Positions 1-5,815 of a DNA stretch of 8,064 nucleotides are shown one piece after another (within the stretch, counting starts at the first letter, position 1; every line of letters begins with the position of its first letter). The notes beneath the pieces are model-generated. The model saw only the letters and a list, made by a program, of their open reading frames with translations, was not told the origin of the DNA and ran no database searches. Position numbers and translations under genes: made by a program. The stretch comes from Methanomassiliicoccaceae archaeon (GTDB taxonomy: Archaea; Thermoplasmatota; Thermoplasmata; Methanomassiliicoccales; Methanomethylophilaceae). The stretch lies in NCBI GenBank assembly GCA_009786295.1, contig WQTN01000100.1, positions 1 to 8,064 on the forward strand, in the 5' to 3' direction.

Positions 1-639
1 TTTTGCTGTTATTTCTTCATCAGATCGGCATTCTTTCCGTACGAGATGCGATGCGGCATCGGTGCCGGAAGCCTGATAGATATGCCTTACAGGAGCAGCA
101 ATATGATGGATGGTACTTCATATCACAATGCTCGTAACATTTTAACATTCTCTAAAGACAACGGATACGATATGCTCTTCGGATCCGGATGCAAGGAAGA
201 TGATTTTGTGAATCGGTATCTTGCAGCGGCGCAGGCGCTCATGTCAAAACAAAGCCGGAAGCAGAGGATAGTCGATAACCTCATTTCCCTTACGGACCCG
301 CTGATAACGGATGATGTGGACACTAAAGAATACAATAAAGGCATCCGCAGGTTCATTGAGTCTTGCGCTGAGATCTACCGGGACAGCGACAGAACGACCG
401 GAGACTATAGTTTTACAGCAGCGGCCCCTAGCGTGAACCTATCCGAGCTGGCTTATCGCAGCAATATTTTTTTTAATATGAAAACGGTAGGCAGGAACAA
501 TCAGACCATGATCGGCAGAATGCTCAATGTCTCTTCAGAGAATATAAGACAGATGATGATCAAAGGAGATGTGGAGATGATACGTTCTCTGTTGATCGGC
601 GCATCGCTTTCTGCCGAACAGTGCTTATGTGAGGGATAA
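1..639 (+). CDS. SatD family protein, C-terminal part (5' end outside window)
   Basis: The frame is open from base 1, so the ATG at 46 is internal and the gene begins upstream of the window. About 212 residues are visible. Near the start is an RCGIGAG strand followed, after about 13 residues, by DGTSYHNAR. This matches the SatD family pattern (R-x-GIG-x-G, then DG-x-x-Y-x-x-AR). The missing N terminus should carry the family's initial GD-containing strand. The last 50 residues look like a helix-turn-helix (TMIGRMLN, VSS, ENIRQMMIKG), which is also where SatD proteins have one. SatD was named for a streptococcal locus linked to secretion and acid tolerance, and its biochemical role is not settled. 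The stop overlaps the start of the membrane-protein gene (TAATG), so the two are probably co-translated. Arginine codons are 8 CGN to 8 AGR, against 3 to 11 in the S-adenosylmethionine synthetase gene, a mild hint of transfer. The family call is from remembered motifs. Confidence 0.72.
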   Translation, partial: FCCYFFIRSAFFPYEMRCGIGAGSLIDMPYRSSNMMDGTSYHNARNILTFSKDNGYDMLFGSGCKEDDFVNRYLAAAQALMSKQSRKQRIVDNLISLTDPLITDDVDTKEYNKGIRRFIESCAEIYRDSDRTTGDYSFTAAAPSVNLSELAYRSNIFFNMKTVGRNNQTMIGRMLNVSSENIRQMMIKGDVEMIRSLLIGASLSAEQCLCEG

Positions 640-1370
640 TGATGCTGAGCTATGTTCTCATTCTTGCGGCGTATTTGATAGGGACGTTCTATCTGCAAAG
701 ACTGAACCGCTTCGGCAGGAAGATGCGCGGTTATTTTGCTTCCCTTCTTCTGTATGCCGCCGCCTTCATCATTCCGGCAATGCTGCTGCCTGATTCATTG
801 CTCTCAGCGCTCTTTTTTGTTCTGATCGTCCTCGCAACGCATGCTGTTTACTTCATCGGACAAAGCGATCTTATTACCGCCCGGCCTAAGGGTCTCGCCG
901 CCTTCGTCTGCACTCATATGCTGATTGCTGCCGCACTGTTGCTGGCCGTATATTTTTTCTTCACCGGGAACGCGGCCTTTGCAGACGTTACAGATGCACT
1001 TCTGTCGCTGTTCGGAGATAATGCGGATACCTATCTTTACTTCGTGCTTTCCGTGCTTATATGCCTTGCTCCGTCCTCAGAGTTCGTGAGGGTGACGATG
1101 GATCACTTCTGTCCGAACTATGCCTCAGAGGGAACTTCGTATGACCATGGGGGCCTCGGCTCAACGATCGGTATGTTCGAACGTGTGATTATAATGATCA
1201 CAGGATTCATGGGGTGGTATGTGGCCATCGCATTTGTGGTCACAGCTAAATCGCTCGCGAGATTCAAACAGTTCGAGGACCCGGACTTCGTGGAGAGATT
1301 CATAATAGGCACATTCAGCAGCATATTGGTCCCTCTGGTGCTGCTGTTCATCATGACACAGATATTCTGA
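639..1370 (+). CDS. DUF3307-like multi-pass membrane protein (SatD partner)
   Basis: This 243-residue protein has about seven hydrophobic segments: roughly residues 3-20, 33-50, 54-74, 87-108, 131-146, 177-202 and 219-242. The C-terminal third has the features I associate with DUF3307 proteins: a G-x-x-G-x-x-E-R motif (residues 174-182, GSTIGMFER), an AKSLARF segment after the next helix (203-209), and a GTFSS stretch opening the last helix. DUF3307 genes commonly sit next to satD in bacteria, which supports both calls. No enzymatic motif is visible, so its job is unknown; membrane transport or sensing coupled to the SatD protein is only an inference. Two ATGs stand in tandem at 639 and 642. 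The first overlaps the SatD stop codon. GTGAGGG at 629-635 is a Shine-Dalgarno-like site that fits the second ATG slightly better. It may also reach its start by translational coupling. Confidence 0.72.
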   Translation: MMLSYVLILAAYLIGTFYLQRLNRFGRKMRGYFASLLLYAAAFIIPAMLLPDSLLSALFFVLIVLATHAVYFIGQSDLITARPKGLAAFVCTHMLIAAALLLAVYFFFTGNAAFADVTDALLSLFGDNADTYLYFVLSVLICLAPSSEFVRVTMDHFCPNYASEGTSYDHGGLGSTIGMFERVIIMITGFMGWYVAIAFVVTAKSLARFKQFEDPDFVERFIIGTFSSILVPLVLLFIMTQIF

Positions 1371-1428
1371 TCTGCCACGTTTGATGTGTTGCTGTGGATA
1401 TGCGAGCGAGTGCTCACTTCCAAGAAAC

Positions 1429-1436
1429 TAATATAT
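1429..1436 (+). promoter_or_regulatory. TATA-box candidate for the small zinc-finger gene and rnz
   Basis: TAATATAT lies in the 87-base gap after the DUF3307-like gene. It is centred about 26 bases upstream of the ATG at 1458, so transcription would start close to that codon and give a short leader or none. A purine-rich AGGGG at 1440-1444 could act as a weak ribosome binding site if the start point is earlier. This is sequence resemblance only. Confidence 0.4.
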
Positions 1437-1457
1437 CTCAGGGGATAATTAAGCAAT

Positions 1458-1670
1458 ATGGCATCGCTCAGACAGGAAAGGACGGAAAAGGTCTGCGACG
1501 TGGTCGGCTGCGACAAAGAGGCAGAGAGGTCGATAAGCCTCAAACAGTTCTCAAAATCGTCGCTGAAGCTCAAGGACCAGGGAGTCAGAAGCGCACACCT
1601 TTGCAAAGATCACTACAAAAACTTCAAGAAAGAAACGAAGACAAGCAGAGAGCTTGACCAGTACTATTGA
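1458..1670 (+). CDS. small zinc-finger-like protein, function unknown
   Basis: This 70-residue basic protein has a probable single zinc site: C13-x4-C18 near the N terminus and C49-x2-H52 after a 30-residue spacer (HLCKDHY), with H47 next to the second pair. The C-x4-C / C-x2-H arrangement around a lysine- and serine-rich middle suggests a treble-clef or zinc-ribbon-type fold binding nucleic acid or protein, but I do not recognise a named family. I prefer this frame to the overlapping 87-residue frame (1394-1657): it has paired metal ligands and a sensible start under a TATA-like box, and it ends 11 bases before rnz as an operon partner would. Joint transcription with ribonuclease Z would place it in RNA or translation biology, which is inference from context. 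Confidence 0.75.
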   Translation: MASLRQERTEKVCDVVGCDKEAERSISLKQFSKSSLKLKDQGVRSAHLCKDHYKNFKKETKTSRELDQYY

Positions 1671-1681
1671 GCAGGTAACGC

Positions 1682-2593
1682 ATGTTGGACATCTTGTTCT
1701 TGGGCACCGGGGCAAGCATCCCATCACGGGACAGGGGCATGCCGTGCGTCGCGGTCCGCTGCGGCACAGACATGGTGCTTTTCGATTGCGGGGAGGGGAC
1801 CCAGCGGCAGATGATGATGTCTCCCTTCTCATTCATGAAAGTGAAGGGAGTATTCATCACGCATATGCACGGCGATCACTTCCTCGGACTCCCTGGGCTG
1901 CTCCAGACAATGGGGCTTTCTGGGAGGAAGGAGAAGCTCTCCGTTTGCGGGCCGAAGGGGCTGTCGGATTGTCTCAGCGCGGTCCTTTCCGCATGCGAGG
2001 GAGACATCGGATACGATCTTCATGTTACCGAGCTTGAACCTGGAGAGACGATAGAATTCGACGGGTTCACGGTGTCCGCTTTCACGACCGACCACAGCAT
2101 GCCCTCCTTCGGTTACAAATTATCAGAGAAAAACTCGGCGGGGAAATTCGATAAGAAGAAAGCGGCGGAACTTGGTCTCCGTCCCGGACCGGATTTCTCC
2201 AGCCTGCAGGGCGGCAGGGCGGTCGGGAATGTCACGCCCGATATGGTCGTCGGCCCTCCGAGGCCAGGATGCACCCTTGTCTATTCCGGGGATACCGTCC
2301 CATGCAGAGAGTTGTCTGAAGCTGCCGCCGGAGCGGACGTGCTCATACACGAGTCCACCTTTTCCGGCAATGAGTCCAAGCTTGCCGCAGACCACAAGCA
2401 TTCCACGTCGGTACAGGCCGCAGAAGCGGCCAAAGAATGCGGATGCGGGACGCTGTTCCTTATCCATATCAGCAACAGATACGAGAACAAAGGCCTCATC
2501 GGAGAAGAGGCAGGACATTTTTTCAAGAATACGGTCGTACCGAGCGATATGGACCTTTACAGGGTCTCAAAAAACAGCATCAGAAAGATTTGA
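1682..2593 (+). CDS. rnz: ribonuclease Z (tRNA 3' endonuclease)
   Basis: This cytoplasmic endonuclease removes the 3' trailer from precursor tRNAs, leaving the end to which CCA is added or on which it is already encoded. The 303 residues match the usual short-form length. All hallmarks of the metallo-beta-lactamase family are present: the GTGAS start (8-12), DCGEGTQRQ (35-43), the zinc motif H61-M-H63-G-D65-H66, H138 in TTDHS, D204 in YSGDT, the HEST signature (223-226), KHST (239-242) and H262 in LIHISNRY. These supply the two-zinc site and the catalytic aspartate. The flexible-arm segment that grips the tRNA elbow appears around 154-178 (PGPDFSSLQGG within it). The start at 1682 gives the family-typical MLDILFLGTG, with AGGT at 1673-1676 as a short ribosome binding site. 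It follows the small zinc-finger gene by 11 bases, so they are likely co-transcribed. Confidence 0.96.
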   Translation: MLDILFLGTGASIPSRDRGMPCVAVRCGTDMVLFDCGEGTQRQMMMSPFSFMKVKGVFITHMHGDHFLGLPGLLQTMGLSGRKEKLSVCGPKGLSDCLSAVLSACEGDIGYDLHVTELEPGETIEFDGFTVSAFTTDHSMPSFGYKLSEKNSAGKFDKKKAAELGLRPGPDFSSLQGGRAVGNVTPDMVVGPPRPGCTLVYSGDTVPCRELSEAAAGADVLIHESTFSGNESKLAADHKHSTSVQAAEAAKECGCGTLFLIHISNRYENKGLIGEEAGHFFKNTVVPSDMDLYRVSKNSIRKI

Positions 2594-2625
2594 GAAGACC
2601 TGCTTCGGCCGTCGTGCCGTACATC

Positions 2626-2633
2626 TTTATTAA
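2626..2633 (+). promoter_or_regulatory. TATA-box candidate for the S-adenosylmethionine synthetase operon
   Basis: TTTATTAA lies in the 100-base gap between rnz and the synthetase gene, in an A+T-rich patch that continues to about 2665. Initiation about 25 bases downstream, near 2655, would give a leader of about 40 bases that includes the GGGAAGGA ribosome binding site at 2679-2686. A second A+T-rich match, TAAATAAT, follows at 2638-2645, so the exact box is uncertain. Confidence 0.5.
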
Positions 2634-2693
2634 CAAGTAAATAATAACATAGCCATTAAACCAATTTTGTGGTGCACCGGGAAGGAACGAAAA

Positions 2694-3920
2694 ATGGCCA
2701 AGAAGAATATCCATGTAGCCGGCGTTGATGAAATACCTCTGCCGGAAAGGAATATTGAGATCGTAGAAAGAAAAGGAATAGGACATCCGGACAGTGTTGC
2801 GGATGCGCTCGCAGAGGAAGTGAGCAAAGCCCTATGTAAAATGTATGTCAAAGAATACGGGCACGTCCTCCATCATAACACGGATGAAACCCAGATAGCC
2901 GCAGGTCAGGCAGCCCCCAGATTCGGAGGCGGCGCGATCATAGACCCATCGTACATTCTTTTAGTGGGCCGCGCGACCACCAATGTCACAGTAGGCAAGG
3001 ACCTCAAATCCCTTCCCTGCAAACCCACGGCCCTTGCTGCCGCGAAGAAGTATCTCGATAAGACATTCCCTAACCTGAATGTGGATTCGGAGGTCGTATT
3101 GGATGCCAGGCTCGGGATGGGATCGGATGATCTCACCGGCGTTTACAAAGCATCCGGCCACTTGGCGAACGACACTTCCTTCGGCGTAGGGTATGCGCCG
3201 TACTCCATAACAGACACGCTGGTCCTGAAGACCGAAGAGTACATTAACGGCAAACTTAAGAAGAAGCTTCCGGAAAGCGGGCAGGACGTTAAGGTCATGG
3301 CCTCAAGGGTCGGCAACAAGATCATAATGACAGTGGCATGCGCGATGATAGACAAATATATCAGCGACGCGACGGAGTACAAATCCGCCATCGAGCAGCT
3401 TTACAACTCAACCCTGGACAACGCGCTGAAGATCATCGGCTCACGGAAGCTCGACATCAACCTCTTCGTTAACACAGGTGACGACTACAAAAGAAAGGTC
3501 TTCTACCTTACATGCACCGGAATGTCCCAGGAGATGGGGGATGACGGATCGGTGGGAAGAGGGAACAGATGCAACGGCCTGATAACCCCTTACAGGCCGA
3601 TGTCGATGGAGGCCACGTCCGGAAAGAACCCCATCACTCACATAGGGAAGATATACAACATAATGTCCAAACTTATTGCCGACGACATCGCGAAGAACGT
3701 CGGAGGGAACGCCGAGGTACGCGTAAGGCTCCTCTCCCAGATAGGGAAGCCCGTCTCCGAGCCCCTCACTGCATCCATTGACATTGTATCCGCAAAGGCC
3801 AGTTCGGACCCCAAGCTCCAGAAATGGAAATCGGATGCCACGGCTATCGCAGAGGATTGGCTGAACAACGTAGATAAAGTCACAGAGCTTATCATTGCCG
3901 GAAAGGTCAGAACGTTCTGA
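2694..3920 (+). CDS. mat: S-adenosylmethionine synthetase, archaeal type
   Basis: The enzyme makes S-adenosylmethionine from methionine and ATP, releasing phosphate and pyrophosphate. It supplies methyl groups for tRNA, rRNA, cofactor and other methylations, and acts in the cytoplasm. The sequence is the archaeal family, which is very divergent from bacterial MetK. It has RKGIGHPDS at 26-34 (metal and ATP binding), HNTDETQ at 61-67, and the long conserved block GDDGSVGRGNR at 282-292 followed by PYRPMSMEATSGKNP. At 408 residues it is full length. The frame is also open from a TTG at 2667, but I chose ATG 2694: it has a good ribosome binding site (GGGAAGGA, 2679-2686, 7 bases upstream) and the N terminus matches the family. 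It appears to lead an operon with the winged-helix and TIM-barrel genes, each 24 bases apart. Confidence 0.96.
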   Translation: MAKKNIHVAGVDEIPLPERNIEIVERKGIGHPDSVADALAEEVSKALCKMYVKEYGHVLHHNTDETQIAAGQAAPRFGGGAIIDPSYILLVGRATTNVTVGKDLKSLPCKPTALAAAKKYLDKTFPNLNVDSEVVLDARLGMGSDDLTGVYKASGHLANDTSFGVGYAPYSITDTLVLKTEEYINGKLKKKLPESGQDVKVMASRVGNKIIMTVACAMIDKYISDATEYKSAIEQLYNSTLDNALKIIGSRKLDINLFVNTGDDYKRKVFYLTCTGMSQEMGDDGSVGRGNRCNGLITPYRPMSMEATSGKNPITHIGKIYNIMSKLIADDIAKNVGGNAEVRVRLLSQIGKPVSEPLTASIDIVSAKASSDPKLQKWKSDATAIAEDWLNNVDKVTELIIAGKVRTF

Positions 3921-3944
3921 TCCTGACCGCCTTGGAGGATAACG

Positions 3945-4529
3945 ATGAAAATAATGGAAGTTCCGCAGTTCGGTCCGATGTTCAGATTCTCTGACGCAAA
4001 CATATACTGGGCACTTCACCTTCTGTCTGACTGCAGAAGAATAGGCCGGAAGAAACTTGCTGAGATGGTGGGTATCGGAGAAGGCAGCATGAGGCGCATA
4101 ATAGATACGCTGAAAGAATGGGATTTCGTAACTGTCAAGCAGACCGGGATAACGATCACGAAAGCGGGCAGTCTATTCCTCTCCAAGATCCCCATAAAGG
4201 TCGTGAATGTCGAGCTCGGAGAATCAACAGTGGGAGAATATTCCCAGAGCGTTCTGGTGCTCGGTGTCTCTGACAAGATCTACAACGGGATGCAGCAGAG
4301 GGATGCTGGCATAAAGGTAGGGGCCACAGGATGCACCACCGTCGTCATCAGGGACGGGATCCTTATGATACCTCCGGATTGGAACATAGATGAAAGGACC
4401 CCTGAGCTTGCGCAGAGCATCCGTAAAGAGACCGGTATCACGCAGAGCGACGTCATAATCGTGGGAAGCGCTGATACAAAGATCCTTGCGATAGAGGCGG
4501 CGATCAATGCGGCGTTCGAACTCCTCTGA
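3945..4529 (+). CDS. winged-helix protein with DUF4443-like C-terminal domain
   Basis: This 194-residue archaeal protein has an N-terminal winged helix-turn-helix: helices in about residues 17-30, 34-42 (GRKKLAEMV) and 45-58 (GEGSMRRIIDTLKEW), then a wing with beta strands at 61-75. Residues about 82-194 form an alpha/beta domain that resembles the archaeal DUF4443 module, with NGMQQRDAGIKVGATGCTT as its most distinctive stretch and a possible ligand-binding glycine-rich loop. No catalytic motif or transmembrane segment is visible. The layout suggests a DNA-binding regulator with a small-molecule sensor, but target and ligand are unknown. Placement directly after the S-adenosylmethionine synthetase raises the possibility of a link to methionine or S-adenosylmethionine status, by context only. 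The ribosome binding site GGAGG at 3934-3938 sits 6 bases before the ATG, making this start secure. Confidence 0.85.
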   Translation: MKIMEVPQFGPMFRFSDANIYWALHLLSDCRRIGRKKLAEMVGIGEGSMRRIIDTLKEWDFVTVKQTGITITKAGSLFLSKIPIKVVNVELGESTVGEYSQSVLVLGVSDKIYNGMQQRDAGIKVGATGCTTVVIRDGILMIPPDWNIDERTPELAQSIRKETGITQSDVIIVGSADTKILAIEAAINAAFELL

Positions 4530-4553
4530 GGCTTCATTATCATCGGAAACTCC

Positions 4554-5525
4554 ATGAAACATCTGCTCAGCTACTGTGCGTTTCAGCCTCTTGAGGACCT
4601 TCCCCTTAACGGAGAAGGTCTGAAGGACATCGGATGCGACGGCGTAGAATTGATTACTTTGTTTGAGAAGGTCCCTTCCTCCTACAAGAGCATCTCGCAG
4701 GGCGTCCATCTTCCTTTTGCGATCGACTGGTACAGCGGATGGACAGGGCGCGCAGATCCGGAGGAATTCAACGAGGACGATGTGAAATACATAACGTTCG
4801 GAAGGGACAGAGAAGAGATGATGAAGAACATCAGGGCGGCCATGATGTTCGCGTCGGAGATAGATCCGGCGTACGGCGTCTTTCACGCCGGCAGCACAGA
4901 TCTGGACACTGCGATGCACAGAGAACGTTACGACAACAGCAGGGCCGTGCTCGAAGTGTTCTGCGAAATGATGAACCAGGCCGTCTCCGGCCTGAAGGGC
5001 GGCGAACCCCCTCTCAAGCTGGCGTTCGAGAACCTGTGGTGGTCCGGGCTGAAACTGCTCGATCCTTGGGAGTACAGGTATCTGGATTCGCACCTTGAGT
5101 TCGATAATTGGGGGCTGTGCCTTGATACGGGGCATCTGATGAACACGCTCCCGGACGCTTATGACGAGCAGACGTGCATAGACCGGCTTTTGGAGATATT
5201 CGGCAGGTATCCTGATGAGATGAAGGAACGGATAGGCACAATGCATCTGCATATGAGCACCAGCGCAGAATACAGGAACACCTTCGAGCCTGAGGAAAGG
5301 CCCAGGGGAGAGAAGATGAAGGATACGATCGCAAGGATATATCCGCACGTTAAGAAGATAGATCAGCACAGGCCGTTCTCGAACGCCAGGTGCAAGCTTC
5401 TCGTTGATTTCCTGTCCCCGGATTTCGTCACCCATGAGATGATGGGGCCGACGACGGAAGATGTCCTCAGGGATTTTATTCAGCAGAGAGCGCTCTTCGG
5501 CCGCAACGACGAATCCTATAAATAA
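4554..5525 (+). CDS. xylose-isomerase-like TIM-barrel metalloprotein (endonuclease IV superfamily)
   Basis: This 323-residue protein has the fold of the sugar-phosphate isomerase / endonuclease IV superfamily. Candidate metal ligands fall in barrel order: H52 (GVHLPF), H111 (VFHAGS), E159 (FENLWW), D191 and H194 (CLDTGHLMN), H231 or H233 (MHLHMS), D270 and H272 (KIDQHRP) and E295 (THEMM). That is the order H, H, E, D, H, H, D, H, E of the three-zinc site in endonuclease IV. Overall sequence and loop spacing differ from true Nfo enzymes (H231 to D270 is 39 residues against about 13), so the substrate is not predictable: a sugar phosphate or a phosphodiester are both possible. The start has only a weak ribosome binding site (CGGAAA about 5 bases upstream). 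It follows the winged-helix gene by 24 bases and is probably in its transcript. The L40e TATA box lies in its last codons. Confidence 0.85.
   Translation: MKHLLSYCAFQPLEDLPLNGEGLKDIGCDGVELITLFEKVPSSYKSISQGVHLPFAIDWYSGWTGRADPEEFNEDDVKYITFGRDREEMMKNIRAAMMFASEIDPAYGVFHAGSTDLDTAMHRERYDNSRAVLEVFCEMMNQAVSGLKGGEPPLKLAFENLWWSGLKLLDPWEYRYLDSHLEFDNWGLCLDTGHLMNTLPDAYDEQTCIDRLLEIFGRYPDEMKERIGTMHLHMSTSAEYRNTFEPEERPRGEKMKDTIARIYPHVKKIDQHRPFSNARCKLLVDFLSPDFVTHEMMGPTTEDVLRDFIQQRALFGRNDESYK
5517..5525 (+). promoter_or_regulatory. TATA box for ribosomal protein L40e
   Basis: TATAAATAA is a near-ideal archaeal TATA box. It covers the last two codons and the stop of the TIM-barrel gene. Transcription would begin about 25 bases downstream, near 5545, just before the ribosome binding site AGAGGAA (5547-5553) and 16 bases upstream of the ATG at 5561. 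This gives L40e its own promoter independent of the upstream operon. Confidence 0.65.
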
Positions 5526-5560
5526 TACTTCAATAATGGACTCGCCAGAGGAATTAATAA

Positions 5561-5710
5561 ATGGCACGCTTTAAAGAAGCTGAGCACAGGCTGCTTGAAA
5601 AATCCGTCTGCATGAACTGCTATGCGACGAACCCCAAGAAAGCGGACAAGTGCCGTAAGTGCGGATACAGCAACCTCAGGCCCAAGGCCAAAGAGAGCAG
5701 AAAACAGTAA
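5561..5710 (+). CDS. rpl40e: 50S ribosomal protein L40e
   Basis: This short 49-residue ORF encodes a small basic zinc-ribbon protein of the archaeal/eukaryotic large ribosomal subunit. It shows the L40e pattern: an N-terminal [14 protein letters not shown] segment, C17-x2-C20 (CMNC), a basic loop, C31-x2-C34 (CRKCGY) and a lysine/arginine-rich tail. The four cysteines bind one zinc. In eukaryotes L40 is made as a ubiquitin fusion; here, as in archaea generally, it stands alone. Length is normal for archaeal L40e. The start is supported by AGAGGAA at 5547-5553, 7 bases upstream, and by the TATA box at 5517. A T-tract at 5734 probably ends the transcript. Confidence 0.95.
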   Translation: MARFKEAEHRLLEKSVCMNCYATNPKKADKCRKCGYSNLRPKAKESRKQ

Positions 5711-5733
5711 TCATGCTTTTCAGTGGACGTGAC

Positions 5734-5739
5734 TTTTTT
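5734..5739 (+). terminator. T-tract terminator candidate after L40e
   Basis: Six consecutive T residues lie 24 bases after the L40e stop, preceded by TTTT at 5717-5720. Archaeal RNA polymerase commonly terminates at such T-runs without a hairpin. The position between L40e and the next TATA-like box fits, but T-runs of this length also arise by chance. Confidence 0.4.
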
Positions 5740-5761
5740 GAGAAGGGGTCCTGTTCACTTC

Positions 5762-5770
5762 TTTAATATA
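5762..5770 (+). promoter_or_regulatory. TATA-box candidate upstream of the small ORF and enolase
   Basis: TTTAATATA follows the probable L40e terminator. Initiation about 25 bases downstream would fall near 5790-5797, immediately before the inverted repeat and Shine-Dalgarno sequence of the 20-codon ORF at 5816. It could serve that ORF, enolase (with a leader of about 140 bases), or both. Confidence 0.45.
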
Positions 5771-5797
5771 CCTCAAGGGCAGTCTAGGTATCGCCTG

Positions 5798-5811
5798 ACA
5801 CTTGGAAGTGT
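5798..5811 (+). repeat. perfect inverted repeat overlapping a Shine-Dalgarno site
   Basis: ACACTT-GG-AAGTGT is a perfect 6+6 dyad with a 2-base centre. As DNA it could be an operator just downstream of the probable transcription start. As RNA the 2-base loop is too tight unless the inner pairs open. Its centre and right half contain GGAAGTG (5804-5810), the ribosome binding site of the ORF at 5816. Confidence 0.45.
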
Positions 5812-5815
5812 GAAA

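Noticed and set aside
1404..1415. GAGC-GAGT-GCTC hairpin after the DUF3307-like gene
   Set aside because: A 4-pair stem with no T-tract is too weak to call a terminator or regulatory element.
1394..1657. 87-codon plus-strand frame overlapping the small zinc-finger gene
   Set aside because: Its translation is glutamine/arginine-rich without motifs, while the overlapping frame at 1458 has paired metal ligands and operon spacing.
2667..2693. TTG start nine codons upstream of the S-adenosylmethionine synthetase ATG
   Set aside because: It would place the GGGAAGGA ribosome binding site inside the coding sequence and add an N terminus unlike the family.
4224..5567. 447-codon open frame on the minus strand
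   Set aside because: It lies antisense to the winged-helix and TIM-barrel genes, whose products have clear family motifs. The translation is arginine/proline/histidine-rich and low in recognisable motifs, as expected for a mirror frame of biased codons.
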